From Symbiodinium natans (lineage: Eukaryota > Sar > Dinophyceae > Suessiales > Symbiodiniaceae), in the NCBI GenBank assembly GCA_905221605.1, contig CAJNDS010002514.1, positions 62,001 to 126,000 on the forward strand: a stretch of DNA of 64,000 bases, written 5' to 3'. Below are positions 45,704 through 58,100 of the stretch, piece after piece. How positions within the stretch are numbered: the first letter of the stretch is position 1; each line of letters begins with the position of its first letter. Under the pieces are notes generated by a model. The model was given only the letters and a program-made list of their open reading frames with translations, was not told the DNA's origin and made no database searches. A program made the position numbers and the translations under genes.

Positions 45704-45935
45704 GGGTGAAAGGGTTTTAGGGTTACCCCCCCCCCACCCCCCTGTGGTGTGGTTGTGGTTGGGGGTTGGTCTTAGGGTTTAGGGCTTCGGGTTGGTTTAG
45801 GGTTCAGGGTTCAGGGTTTAGAGTGTAGGGTTTGAAAGGGTTTAGGGTTTAGGGATAACCCCGCCCCCCCCTGTGGTGTGCTTGGGGGTTGGTTGTAGGG
45901 TTTAGGGTTTAGGGTTTGAAAGGGTTTAGGGTTAG
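45704..45935. repeat. Telomere-like TTTAGGG cluster with two C-rich/TGTGGTGTG blocks
   Basis: Degenerate TTTAGGG units alternate with two copies of a block composed of AACCCC, a poly-C run, TGTGGTGTG(G/C)TTG and GGGGGTTGG. The two blocks start about 130 bases apart. Confidence 0.88.
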
Positions 45936-45954
45936 AGACCGCCGTAGACCTGGA

Positions 45955-45955
45955 A

Positions 45956-45988
<33 letters not shown>

Positions 45989-46197
45989 GGGGGATAAACG
46001 CCTCACACACATGGGTTTTCCCAGGGCGGAATCCCTCCATCCCGAAGGCGCAACACTCCCAACACACGGGCTTTGCCGAGGGTGTGCACACAGTCGGCCC
46101 CCCCCGCCCTACCTGACCATACCATGGTGGGGGGGGGGGGGGGGGGGGCCGGACACGCCAGACGCCGGACCATATATATATATATATATATATATCT
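45955..46197. repeat. Two poly-G runs and an (AT)n tract
   Basis: Poly-G of about 35 bases at 45955-45992, poly-G of about 20 at about 46128-46148, and (AT)12 at about 46172-46196 preceded by GGACC. The second run with its AT tract resembles, in inverse orientation, the composites at 26.9 and 42.6 kb. Confidence 0.92.
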
Positions 46198-46199
46198 CT

Positions 46200-48740
46200 G
46201 TTGTGATGGTCAGAAGGAGAGGGTAGCAGTCTCAATTGTCCACTGCGCATGCGACCGGCGCCCTCAAAGCCTTAGGCCTTGGGGAAGGATCGAATTCACA
46301 TGCAGCCATTCCCGTGCTGAACATGTGCTCAGCAGCAGGTCAACAAACATGGCAAGCCCGTTGGCAAGGCATGCCCCCTTTCCTATACTGAACTTGGAAC
46401 CCTAGCAAAGATTAGTTTTTGCTGTTTCTCAGGAATTATAGTACCCAAAAATTAAAACCTATTTCCAAGTACCCCTGAGTTTCATCACAAATAAGCAGGT
46501 CTTGCCGAGCCTTCTAGCTTGCCTCGCGCATCAAATTCTGTCTACGACTTTGGATATTCTTCGAAGCAACAAAGCCTTGCAGGTCCCGGGCGTGAAGGAC
46601 TTTTTCGCATGAATGGCTTCCACTCGTCATACGCATGCAAATGCCCAGAACCGGATTCTCATCGGATTAGCGGAACAATCCAGAACCATTCCTTTTCTTG
46701 AATTCTCGATTCGCTTTGACGCCCTGCAAACCCGACGTAGGTGAAATGGCTACGACACTTATGAGTTGACACCCTGGGACCTGACCGTGCGATTCGCAAT
46801 TGGCCCTGGAAAGTGGAAAGCGTCCGGCGCTTGGCGGACACCGAAACTGCAGGACTGCGCATCCAATGGAAGACATGTCACTAAGAATTGAAGTTCCAGT
46901 AGGTTGTTCGTGGAACACGTCAAGGTAGCAGTGGCATGTCGTTTTTCACGACTTCATCGTTAAGGAGGCAGCCTCCAGACGAGCCACAAGGCATTAGCTC
47001 TCTTGGCCACAGGCCACATGCCAACTCAGATAGCGCACCCGGAGTCACCCAAAGTAGTTTTCTGCTCAAAGAACCTCGGCGAAAGAAACTGCATGGCTCA
47101 CCCAAGAGAAAGAGTATGTCGATGATCTTCGGCTCTAGGGTACATTCTGTCACCGAAAGCCGGTGCTCCAGTGTCGAGGTTGCTGCGATGTTTCACCCGT
47201 GGTGGCTGGTCGGTTCCTCGACGCCTCGTTGTCTGACATGCCAAACTCGCGTGCACAAGCTTGCTAGAGCTTTGGTAGAAAACCAAAGCCCTTTAGACTT
47301 TAGACAGGCTCAGAACAAGTCGTCTTCCCTCTGAACAGGACACGAAAAGCGAGAACGGAAGGTCACAAAACCTGGACCTACTGTAACCTGATCTTGGGTA
47401 GTGGCGAGCTTGAGTGGTGACTCCGGCAGAATGCCATCGGGCATGCCCTCTGCAACCTCGGCTTCATGTTCCTTTATGGCGGGTTAGAGCAATCAGGCCC
47501 ATGTCACAACTGCACGCACGCCCATGCAGAAGGCCAGGGAACAACTCCCCAGATTCACAATTAGTAAGGCCCTGCTCTAATGTCTTTGGCGATTCCGCCA
47601 CTAGCTGCAGTACGTTGTAAGGCAATCTTTCAGGTTCGTGCCCTAATGGCAGGGGGCTTGCAACGTTGCAGGTTCTGCCCTCATATTGGTCTCTGCTGGC
47701 AAAGCGGCAAAGGAGGAGGCTGCCAACACTCTCCTTAACCAGTTCACACCATGAGCTTCTAATGCCGTAAACATCAGGGTTGCTTACTCCTTGCTCCACA
47801 GTACAAACCAATAGGCTCAGGAGGCGGCGAGGTCATCACAGAGTCGGAATCCAAGATCCAGGCAATGAACCTCGAAGGCAAACGTCAGAAAAGGCGCGGC
47901 AGCTTGTGCCCACGCTTGTCTACTCGGACAAAGGCTCAGCATAGTGAATGTAGCCATCGCAGTCCGCATCGGCCTTCGGGAAGCTGGTATGCTGCCACAT
48001 CTTAAGATGCTTGTGTGACATGCACAACTTACCTAAGATTTACCTGACCGACATCTTCCGACTTCCCGGACGTACGACCACATGGCCTTGGCAGCGAGAT
48101 GCCGGACTTTCTCCTGCGTGAAGAATGCCTCAGCAAAAACGACACGTGGATGGGATCAGAAAGCGGGGTTTGCGGGCCCATTCGTATCTCAAGACCTCGC
48201 TATCTCACCCAGCCGCCCTGCTGAATCGTCCTAATGCAGAGATATTGCAACTGAGCATTGGAACCGGGTCAAGGCTTCGCAAGATGTAGGTGCATTCATC
48301 GATGTCGATGACACCATCACCTCTCTACGTTCGGTGCAAGCCATCATGACAAACGCAATGAGACAACGTTTGTACTGGTACAGTACGGAGCTTTGCAGAT
48401 GTCTGTAAGAGAAGAGGTGTCATTCATGTGTCTCGTGCCTCACGCCTGAAGCAGTGCACAGTGCACGATCTAAACTGGCGGCACTGGCGCAGCACTATCG
48501 AAATGCAAGTTGAGCTGTGGCAGAGCTGGGGGTCGGGGCCATTGGAGTCAAAGTATGCGAAGGCCTTGTGTCGCAGTTGCCGCTCCAGCTCATGCCAACA
48601 AATTCAACTGCTGGGCTTGGTCGAGCACTTTGCGCGGCAACTTTTTGAATCAACACCGCACGCCAGGCCAAACTAAGGGCTTGCCAGGCTTGCCTGCATA
48701 CAAACAGATCGAGTTAGTAGGGATGGCCGCTGTTTCAGCA
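46200..48740. other. No gene recognised
   Basis: Frames of up to about 130 codons occur on both strands but with no motif, and frame overlap is unresolved. It lies downstream of the DUF1295-like gene, so its 3' untranslated region probably lies near 48.5-48.7 kb. Confidence 0.4.
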
Positions 48741-48741
48741 C

Positions 48742-49803
48742 TCATGTTGGTACCTCAAAGGTCGGCCACCCCGCCTGCATGTGATGGTTCATGCTCGGCA
48801 GCGGCACAGGAAAAAAGCACGGCACTTTCTCCTGGTATTCCTTGTATGTGGCCCTCTTCTTGGCGCTGAAGTGTTCGGCAGGGCCGGCACCAGTCCAGTG
48901 CACCAAACAATCATAAAGTAAGCGCGGGATCATGACCAGAGCAACTACGTAGATGCGAAAGACAAAAGAGCCCTGCTGTGGAACGACTTCCGTATTCAGG
49001 AGAGATGGAATCGCAGCCAGTGTCAGACCGACCCATGCGCACCACTCACCGAAGTAGTTGGGATGCCGGCACCACGACCACAAAAAGTACTTGTCGAAAG
49101 GTGCAAGACCCAGGGTAGCATCCCTCTTGTTCAGCTGTTTACACTCATTTAAGAAGAGAATCTTCTGGCCATCTGCAAGACTCTCGAACATCCAAGCTGC
49201 GACCCAAACGGCCAAGCCTAGCCACTCAACCACGTGCATCTGCAAATCCTGGTTGCTGGCTGCTAGGAAGGCAGGCACACAAAGAAGCGCCGTGTTCGAG
49301 ACTCCCTGTGACATGGTCTCCTGTTGCATTTTTAGCCACCAGGTGGCCTGCGGCATACCATCAACGCTAACCCACTTGTGTTTCGCATATTGATACCTAG
49401 GAAGATCTTCTTGAAATCGATAGGTGAACTTGGAAGACTGGCCAAACATCACCAGCGCGCCCAAAGCCATGCGACCCCCATGGAGCAGGAAGCAAAGGGA
49501 GATCAAGCATTTGCGAGCCCAAAACCCCGTGCCCAACAGATACGAAGTTACTCCAATTGCAACAAGCCCACATGGCCAGCCAATGTCAACATACATCATG
49601 TGCCCTGTCAGCAGGACTGGAAGCTGCACAAAAGGCAGGAAGATGGAGAGCTGCACCAGAGCGTTCGTCCAGAAGAGGCTCCGCAGCGCCGGTGGGGCCA
49701 GCAGAACCCCAAAGCCGAGGGAATAGACCAACAGACTTTCAACAAGATGGAGATTGCCTCCCACAGCAAAATAATGAAGCCAACTTCCTTTCTCCAATGC
49801 CAT
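48742..49803 (-). CDS. DUF1295 / steroid 5-alpha-reductase-like membrane enzyme
   Basis: Intact intronless protein of 353 residues with several hydrophobic helices (about 21-40, 47-66, 68-92, 98-121, 165-182, 189-207, 238-262, 279-300). Near the end it carries FESLADGQK (206-214) and LWSWCRHPNYFGEWCAWVGL (241-260), the signature of the steroid 5-alpha-reductase/DUF1295 fold, where the RHPNYxGE block contributes to NADPH binding. The C-terminus has the expected Y..Y...VP.F.P element. Length is somewhat above the usual 260-300. It probably sits in the ER or a plastid membrane; the substrate cannot be told from sequence. The start is the first Met, giving a conserved-looking short N-terminus. 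Confidence 0.9.
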   Translation of the reverse strand: MALEKGSWLHYFAVGGNLHLVESLLVYSLGFGVLLAPPALRSLFWTNALVQLSIFLPFVQLPVLLTGHMMYVDIGWPCGLVAIGVTSYLLGTGFWARKCLISLCFLLHGGRMALGALVMFGQSSKFTYRFQEDLPRYQYAKHKWVSVDGMPQATWWLKMQQETMSQGVSNTALLCVPAFLAASNQDLQMHVVEWLGLAVWVAAWMFESLADGQKILFLNECKQLNKRDATLGLAPFDKYFLWSWCRHPNYFGEWCAWVGLTLAAIPSLLNTEVVPQQGSFVFRIYVVALVMIPRLLYDCLVHWTGAGPAEHFSAKKRATYKEYQEKVPCFFPVPLPSMNHHMQAGWPTFEVPT

Positions 49804-49809
49804 TGCTCA

Positions 49810-52230
49810 TTCGGGCATCTATTTACTTGAGCCTGGCAAGGCTGATGGTTTGGTGTATTAGAATTAACTGCAAGCTCACTCCATCCGGACTTCCATACTG
49901 TACTCAGCCAGAGATTCCTTGGCGATCATCATGCTCATGTTGTCACGGGCAGCCGTTGGCGAGCCCATCCTTGGCAACTAGTTGAGTTGGACAGTTTGGG
50001 AATGGGTTCGTGACGCGCAACATGCCTCTCAACATGACGAGCAGCTCTCTGCCAGTATCCGCGAGTACGACTGACTAGTTTGATGCGACCCCAGAGAACT
50101 GGCAGTCCAACTGCTTGCATCAAGATACATGTAGGCTGACATCCCTTGCATTAACAAACCCTGTGTGAGTTTTCGCCGGTGGATGCTGGCAGCAAGCTGG
50201 ACCGAGATACACACATGGGATAGCGCTGCGTCTTGTGCAGCATGTTGGCCTCTCCAACCTGTCGGTGGCAGACGCGCCATCTTTGTCTGCATGAACAATG
50301 GCACTGCAGGCGTGCCTCCTTTTGCATGGCAGCAACCTGACAGTAGTGTTAAGGACATGGCCGACTGCTTGCCGGATGCCAAAGATGCAAGTATTCCAAG
50401 ACATGCTGTCCTTACATCTCCACAAGTCTCCATTGCTCTGGGCCCAGTACCCGGTCGTCCAGCGAGCTTCGGTTGCGCGGAACTGGCTCCGGCCGGCTAC
50501 CCTGATGGATAACTTGTTCAACTCTGACATCCAGTGTCTTGGCATCCAGGCCTGCAGCCTCTCAAACTTGTCTGTCCGGGAGAAGTGAACCAAGTACACG
50601 TCCTTTGCGTTCCACATGTCAGCCGTTCTAGCTAAGCAAGAATGGAGATTAAGGCCTCTGAAGCTGCACAGCTGCTGGAAAGAACCGCATCTTCCAAGGC
50701 ACTGGCTAAAGGAGCTGATTTGTATGCTTCCAAGACCTGAGCCCGGTGGCGTTGTTGAGTACAGCACTTAACAGCACTCAACAGGATGCGACATCCACGT
50801 GCTGAACAGGTTGAAGTTGAAAATCTGCTGTTTCAGAAACTGCGCGAAACCGAGGCTGAGCCTCTGACTCTGTCAAGAGCCTGGTAGATCCAGCTAGGCC
50901 TATTGCCTGAGGATCATGACCACACTGACCAAGCTCTTTTGATGCTTCCCTTAGAGTTGTGACCGAAGGCGTCTCGGAACAATCCGAACACTCTGCACAC
51001 ATCAACTATTTAAGTTGATACACGGCCCTGGCTTCCTCAAAGTACGTTCCCGGGCCTAGAGCTCCAGCTCCAATTGCGGTGAGAAACACCTTCACGCGCT
51101 GCCGCCGCCTTGAGTGCTCCGACAATCCCGATATTCAACTTTAATCCACCGAGGCCTCGGGCCATGTGTCTGGGCAGCATAAAGCACCCACCCCTAATGC
51201 CTGGAATTCCCCTGGCCGACAGGTAGTCGAACCCCCCCCCACCCCCTACCCGCCTTCTGCGCTGCCGTCTCCCACTTCCCTTCTACTGTTCCGGACGCAC
51301 GTGCCCCCGCCGCCGCCTTTCCCCCAACGACTTGAGTGCACGTGAGTGCCTCTCTCCATAGCCTTTTACTTTGAGTGTTTGTACCTATAGGTACTCCCCC
51401 TCGATACCCACGATTTAGGGTTTGGGGCTTCGAGTTTTGGTTTCTTTGATGTGCCTGGCCTCGCGGGTGCAGTGGCGACAATCCGGCCGAGGCCAGTCGC
51501 GTAGCGATAAAATCAGACAGTACAGTGATCAGCAGAGTCGTCGCACTTCTGATTGTGAGCTAATTGTGAGGCTTCAAGTCTTCAAGTGATCAAGTTTCCC
51601 GCCTCGCAGCAAGTGTCGCACCCACTGCCAGCGTGGCATCCTCAAACTTCGCACATGGATTGAAAGAGCTGGTGATTCAGATGGGTGAAGGCATCTGACT
51701 GTGAGCAAAAAGCCTTGCAGCACCGACACCCCATGTCCCAACACCCTCACTCCCTGTCCTCACTCCCTACACCTCCACACCTGTACACCTTCTACACACC
51801 CACTCCTGCGCCTGCGCCCACACCATCACACCCCCATGCCCCTACATCTCCACACGCCGAAACGGACCCCAAACGAACCGCGAGATTCCTTTGCATGTGG
51901 CATCGAGCCTGAACTCAAGTATGTACGTCCGCCAGCTTTTGATCTAGCGCAATCTCAAGTGCTGAGGCAAGGACATACGCGCCTCAGGGACAAATCACTT
52001 AAGATGAAGCTGAACGCTGGGAAAGTGACACCACGAGATGTCACGAGACTCTTCTTTGTACGACTCTACACTTGAAAGGTTGTTCCACGTTGCTCCGTTC
52101 TGGTCATGTTCTCTATGTCCACGTCAAAACCAAGGCGCCGGTTAGCAAGCTAACGGCAAATGGCGCCCAGTGCTGTGCCTGCCGGGGGAGGTGCTTTCCA
52201 ATTGTGTCCGGACCGGCCCTACCAAGAAGA
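49810..52230. other. Mostly unassigned; possible minus-strand exon at about 50450-50620
   Basis: A minus frame at about 50450-50620 reads NAKDVYLVHFSRTDKFERLQ and later ATEARWTTGYWAQSNGDLWR, which is protein-like but not recognised. The rest has C-rich runs (about 51227-51245) and a single TTTAGGG near 51414. No other gene is supported. Confidence 0.3.
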
Positions 52231-52299
52231 TCCAAGAAGCTATACCAAGCGCAACATCTTGCAAGCCCCTGTGGGTCGTGAGTAGTCTAGCAGTATGCT

Positions 52300-52832
52300 A
52301 CAATGTGACAATGTGCCAGAAGTCGTAAGTCTCTGCATTGAGTGCGCACCTTGCGCATTCAGAGACCTATGCACCCTCGACACACCCGCACATTCGTCAG
52401 GGGCCTTCACAATCTTTGAAAGTGCAACAGCCGGCGCAGAGCAGCACACCTGCACAGTTCTGTCATTCACATCTTGCAGCTCCGTTAATGACAGGGAAGG
52501 CACGTGCAAGATACTGTGAATAGGAGTGCTTTGCAATTTTAATGCCTCGCACCGGTTGTTCTGCTCTTCACTCCTCCGAAGCATTCGGTACCGAACAAGG
52601 CCTGACAAACGTTGTGCGAGATGTCGTCCAGAAGAACCTGCGTGTCCCAGTGCACCTGCAATCTTCGGAATGCTCCAATGAAGCATCCCTGTCTTCCAGG
52701 CCACTCTTGTAAGACCCTGGCCCCTACTCGGACTCGACTGGCCACGTCATCCGCGAGAATTTGATCAGCTGCAAGCCCTGGAGAGTGAATCCGCAGAGTT
52801 GCTACAGCAGCTTTGGGCAGCTGCTTCTGCAA
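52300..52832 (-). CDS. Tentative exons of an unrecognised protein
   Basis: Two minus-strand frames look coding: at about 52680-52832, QLPKAAVATLRIHSPGLAAD and ILADDVASRVRVGARVLQEW; at about 52380-52520, SILHVPSLSLTELQDVNDRT and CSAPAVALSKIVKAPDECAG. They are in different frames, as separate exons would be. No motif is recognised. Confidence 0.35.
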
Positions 52833-52899
52833 AAGTATCTTGGCGCAGAATACGACACATGAATAACAGCAGATGCCGCCCGAAGTGACAGATTTGTTA

Positions 52900-54990
52900 G
52901 CCTGCTCGTCTGCTTTGGCAGGGTGTGCGACTAGAGTGCATGCAGGTGTAAGTGTAGGAGCTTTCCGAGATCTGCTCCACTCGAGGCATGGGCTCTCGCC
53001 GAGGTCAATCAGCTTTCCCCCAGGCCTGGTGGGCTTCCCAGCTCGGTCATAAACGACACAACGAAATCTAGCTGTGCCTGGGCATCATGAAGCCATTCCT
53101 CAGAACCCAGTAGCCTGCGAAGGCAAGGAAGCCAAGTGGAAACACAGCAGTGCAAGCTAGCGGAATTTGCGGAGGACGTTTGCATTCTCGTTCACAGCGT
53201 GCAGTTCGGCCTAAGCTGAAAGCTGACAAAGCAGGCCTTCTTTTCGATTCCCAACAAGATCGCCAATGTGCGTGAGCGTGTCCAACTGACGGGTTTCCAT
53301 GCGGACTGAACATTCGCACGTGCTGCTTTTGGGGTTGTCGCGGCCGGTCTAATGGAACTCACAAGGTACTCACTGGACCTGCTACGCCGCTGAACACATC
53401 TGTGCCGTGGGTCGCCCCCTGCCTGCTGCCCGCGACCCTGCCCAACGCCATTCAGGAAGTAATTCCGGAAAACGGTGGCAGCCTGGCGTGTCTGACCCCA
53501 CATTGGTGCCCTGTGTACTGTAGCAGAGCAGTCCCCATGGAGCTAGCACGACAGCCCGTTGCAACAATTTGGACAAAGCTGACTGTTGCGCCAGCTGACA
53601 ACGGTTGACGATCCCGCTTCGGGGGCTGCCAAGCAGCGGCAGACATCTAAAATGTGTGGCTTCGGGTCAACGCCTCCATACCAAGAGCTGTTATCGTGCT
53701 GCGCAACTGAAGCTTCGCTGAGTTCGGCCCTCCACACTCAAAATAGAAGCCAGGCAAGGTTATGCCGGTTGTGTGCTCCAACCTTTCTTGACTCAAAGCC
53801 CTTCATTTTGACGGGGTGCTTCCTATATGAGCCCTCCCGGGTCAGATCTGAAGTTCAACATATTTCGGTTTGGATTCAAGCGTGCCGCAGCGACAGGGCA
53901 GGCTATCGCGCAAACCTCATCGAACTTTAAGGTCACAGGACTTCACGTTCTGACATCTATACCCACATGATACTGGCAACTCCGGACAGATGTGGTGCTA
54001 TAGATTTCCGAGCCGAGATGCTGAACCCTGCGTTGTGGTCTCAGCGTAGCCTACATGGTGGGTGGACATGGACGGCTATGCGGCTATAACTGTCAAATTC
54101 GTGGGGCACGCTGCATCGGCTTAACTTTCGTCGTGCCACGAAATCGCTGTGTCAAGAAGTCTCATTCACTTCATAAGGCCGCGACAAGTTACACCATCCT
54201 CCGGGGAGTCACCAGGTTCCTGAGCAAGGCCGCCGAACACTTCAGCACTCCAGGTGTGCTCCGCCCTTTCCCACCCCTGCTCCCCGCAGCGGACCCCTCC
54301 CTGCCTGCATCTGCAAGCAGTTGTACAGAGAGGCGACCTCTTGAAGCAATCTGAAGCACATGTGCGGACGTGAACGCAGGTGGATGCCACCGGCATGTGC
54401 CAGCCTGGAACACGGACCCAGAGTTCTGCACATCAGCAATCCTCAGAGTGTCTGACCAGCTGCTGGAGCCCCGTGGAAAATGTCGCGAAAACTCCTCCTC
54501 GAACCCGTGCCGCAGTATTTCTACTCGTTTCTACTGCGTACATCATGGGGCTCGGACTCCCACAAGCCAACATGCGATGCTAGTCTCTAGAAGACGGCGT
54601 GCCATTTGCCAGAAAAAGGATGACCAGTTCAGAGCCTTCAAAGATCAAGAGAGAACCACAAAGCTGAGTCACAGGCAGGTCAAGAGTGCGATCCTTAATT
54701 TCCACAAGCGGAAACGATACAGTCTGAGACGGTGCATCCGCATGCGGTGGACCCATTCGCTTTCCATTTCACTCGCTAAGGAAAACCGCCATAGCCTATA
54801 CATGGCACGGACAATCATAGACATGCACAGACCATCCTTGCAGCACATTTTTATCTGCTTCGTCAGCGAGAGGATGAGTTGCGCTGATGTGCCCGTCACA
54901 GTTCACAAAGGCCCCAAGCGGCAGCTCCCTTGGCCCAGCTGCGGACCTCATCCACTGTTCGCATGTATGGGAGGCCTGCATGCAATCGCC
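52900..54990. other. No gene recognised
   Basis: Short frames only, apart from an open plus frame at 54370-55002 that runs antisense into the FkbM-like exon and is not accepted. The missing 3' exons of FkbM-like copy 1 should lie here. Confidence 0.4.
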
Positions 54991-54999
54991 GGCTGCAGC

Positions 55000-55147
55000 T
55001 GAAGGGCAGAAATGTAAACTGAGCGAGAATCCTCCAGCCAGCAAGCTTCAGCCAGCTGAGAATGTCATTGTGGATGCGCCGCGAGTGTGTGGATATATGA
55101 AGACGGCGCACGCGGCCCGCAAGCCAGGAAGCCATGCCCTCCAGCAT
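55000..55147 (-). CDS. FkbM-like copy 1, RRLHISTHS exon
   Basis: MASWLAGRVRRLHISTHSRR, then IHNDILSWLKLAGWRILAQF. The same motif in copy 2 reads TRVRRLHLSTHSRDIHWSFM. It follows the DAQGAE exon on the same strand, as in the family. Confidence 0.68.
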
Positions 55148-58100
55148 CGCATGCCTGAGTCAATGCCTATAGTACCGGCTTCGACGGGCGTGGCAAGCAA
55201 TAAGAGCCAACCCCTACCATTCGCCGGACGACTCTGCACCCTGAGCATCAATGTCGACGAGGTCAAAAGGGTCACCAGGCTCCAGAATGGCCTCAGGAGC
55301 CAGAGGGCTGTCCGTGCAGCAGGTATGTCAGGCCTTCAAAAGCACAATGCATCAAATGCCGCCTCGAGCTGCTTGCCGGAGTTGATGGGAGCTGTCTCGA
55401 CCACCAACTTGCACCGGCCCTCCTGACTGGACAATCGTACAACTATGCATAACTATGCGACTGCCGGCCTTTTGGGCCAAGACATGCCCGCACCAAGAGT
55501 CTGCGCGCTCTGAATGTGGCCCAGCAGCCGGCAAGTTGCGAGCAACGTGCTGACTAAGTTGTGAGCCATCTCCTGGAAGCCAGACACAAGCACACCCAAA
55601 AGGCTGGGCACGCAGAGCATCAGGAGCCTGCAATGTTCCATGCTGCCAAGATCGAAATCCGAGTGCAGTCCTAAGTCGAAGGGCTCCACCAACAGCAGCT
55701 CGCAGCCTGCTTCGGGCCCTGCATGACGCAGAAAAGCCTTGGCCGCACCTGGTATTTGTCGGACACTGCGTGTGAAGACTACAATACATGGCTCACAACT
55801 CCAAAGGATCTAAGGCTGCAGTTCAGATCTACAAGCCAAGCTCTCGCAGGGCTGCTCCATAGGAAACCGCACTGTCTAGCGGCAATACTGTAGCACATCA
55901 ACCACGGCCAGTCAACAGAAGTACTGGAATCATCTGCAAGACACATCAGAGACTGTGCAGGGGGGAAACCCCTTCCAAAAATCAACATCGACTTTTCTGG
56001 CCTCAAGGTGTGATGAAGCTCACGCTTAGAGGACCCATACGCGGTGCAAGCATCGACGCCGGCGGCCGTGCCTTCTTTATCTTTAAGATTGGGATCAACA
56101 CAATTCGTCGTCAATAACTTTGCAGTTTCAGATTCATCTACATCTTTAATTCTTACGAACGATGTACAGTATCAACTCATGCAACAACGTTTGTCGAAAT
56201 CGGGCATTTACATCTTTTTGACTATATTATTGACTCAACCCATTCAACAATTTACCAGGCATCCCCCGAGAGGGTGTAGCCGTGTAGCCGCACCATGCAT
56301 GTGTGCCGGTTCTTGTGAGCAATGCTAACGTGTAAAGGTACGAATAATGTAATCTTTAACTATAGTCCTGGAGTCCTTTCCCCGTTCTCCAATGCCTGAC
56401 GTATTTGGCCCTGGCCAAATAATCAGAACTTTTTCAGCAGGCGAGGCTTGTTAGGGGCAGCACCGCAACCCAAACTCCCCGAACTCTTTTCGGGAATCCG
56501 GCTGGTAACAATCATTGGAGACGACCTCGTCCGAATAACGAATCACACGCTTTTGAACCCAGACTCTGAACGTCAGCTGGCACGATGACAATGGCATCGA
56601 CTTACTTCCCAGAACCGAAAATGCGACATCCAAGACCGTCAAGCGATCTCAACCTCAAGACCTACGAATCACACTAACATGGTGACAATAGCGGCTGGAA
56701 GTTTCTAGCGCGGCACAACCTTGGAGTTGCTGAGTTGAAGTTCCCTGCCAGCTGTTCCACTCGCCAGCCCCGTTTAACAAGACATTTTCGCGACTTTGTG
56801 AGTGTGTTCGCAAGAAGTTTCGCGCAACAGTGCGCCCTGCACCTGCCACATCCATGACAGGCTTTCTGCACACAGGTCTGGCGAGGCGCGAGTTGCCCAG
56901 ATTGCGTGCGGCCCAGACCCAACCTCCTAAGTTTCTGCACACAACCATCCCAGAGACTATAACAGCCACACGACGTCCTAACAGTGTCACAATGTGTCAC
57001 ATGCGCAAACATTAACTTAACAACTACTGAAGTGCACGAGGCTCGGCCATGCGGAGGCTACGGCCCTCCCGGGCTGCACGAAGTGCCGTCTCCAAGATGT
57101 CCTTCCACTCCTTTGCACGACAGGAACGCCACTTGGGCAAATTCAGTCCAGCTCTATGGCATACTGGCGGGCCACGGAAGTATGCATGTGTAAGTAAGTG
57201 TGGAATTTCACTGGTGTAGGGTGGCCGTTCTTGTATGTAGGGATTGTCAGTGCAGCTCGAAGTTCAAAGTATTCTTCATCAAGGAATGGCCAGAACCGGG
57301 TGCTCGGCAGCGCCATTCGGCGATAAATGCAGTCCAAAGTCCTGGTGCACCAGGCCCTACTTTCTGCAACTAGGCAAGGCCAGCATGACCCTTGCAAACA
57401 TGCCCTTGGGCCATGGGTCCTCGTGGGTGCCAGCAGTGCTGGCATCTGATCGTCACATACCGCGGCGATGTTAGTGGCAATGCCTGCATGGCTGCTTACG
57501 TACGCTGCGCCCAAGAAAGGGCAGCATGGACAGCTACACATGTGTCTTCTCATCGGAGAGTAGGACCGGAAGACCTGACCGCAGCACATACAAATTGTCG
57601 TTGCGGCTGGCCTAGGAAATCCAGTGCATGATCCTTTGGTTCAGGCCCAGCAATGGGGGGAAACAAGTGGAACACTTCCAGGTGGTCGGCGGTGCAACTT
57701 CGTTGGAAGATGTTGGGCAAACAGACGTTTCCGGTCTGTAGCAGCAGCTCTCGCAGATCACCCGCATTGATGCGCGCAAGAATTAGGGCATCAGCGACCA
57801 AACCTTCAAGTGTGCGAATATCATAGTCAGTGCTGTCCTCCACTAAAGCCAACAGCGAGGTCGACAAAGACCAGGCATCTCGTAAGAAGTGTCCGAAGAT
57901 GCTCTTGAACTGTTTGGAAGCAACTCGCGCCTCGTCATATCTGGCTGGACTTCCGAAGATCAGGGGCGAAGCAAGCTGCGCAGAAAGGTTTCTCAGTGTC
58001 CCCTCCTCCACAAGCAGCTTGGTTTTGACACGAGCCGACTCTTGAACGAGTGCGCGTTGGACCAGCGCAAACTTCGCGAAGCATCTGCAGCAAAGGTCGG

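Noticed and set aside
54370-55002. 210-codon plus-strand frame
   Set aside because: Runs antisense into the FkbM-like RRLHISTHS exon. The minus strand has clear family motifs and this frame has none.
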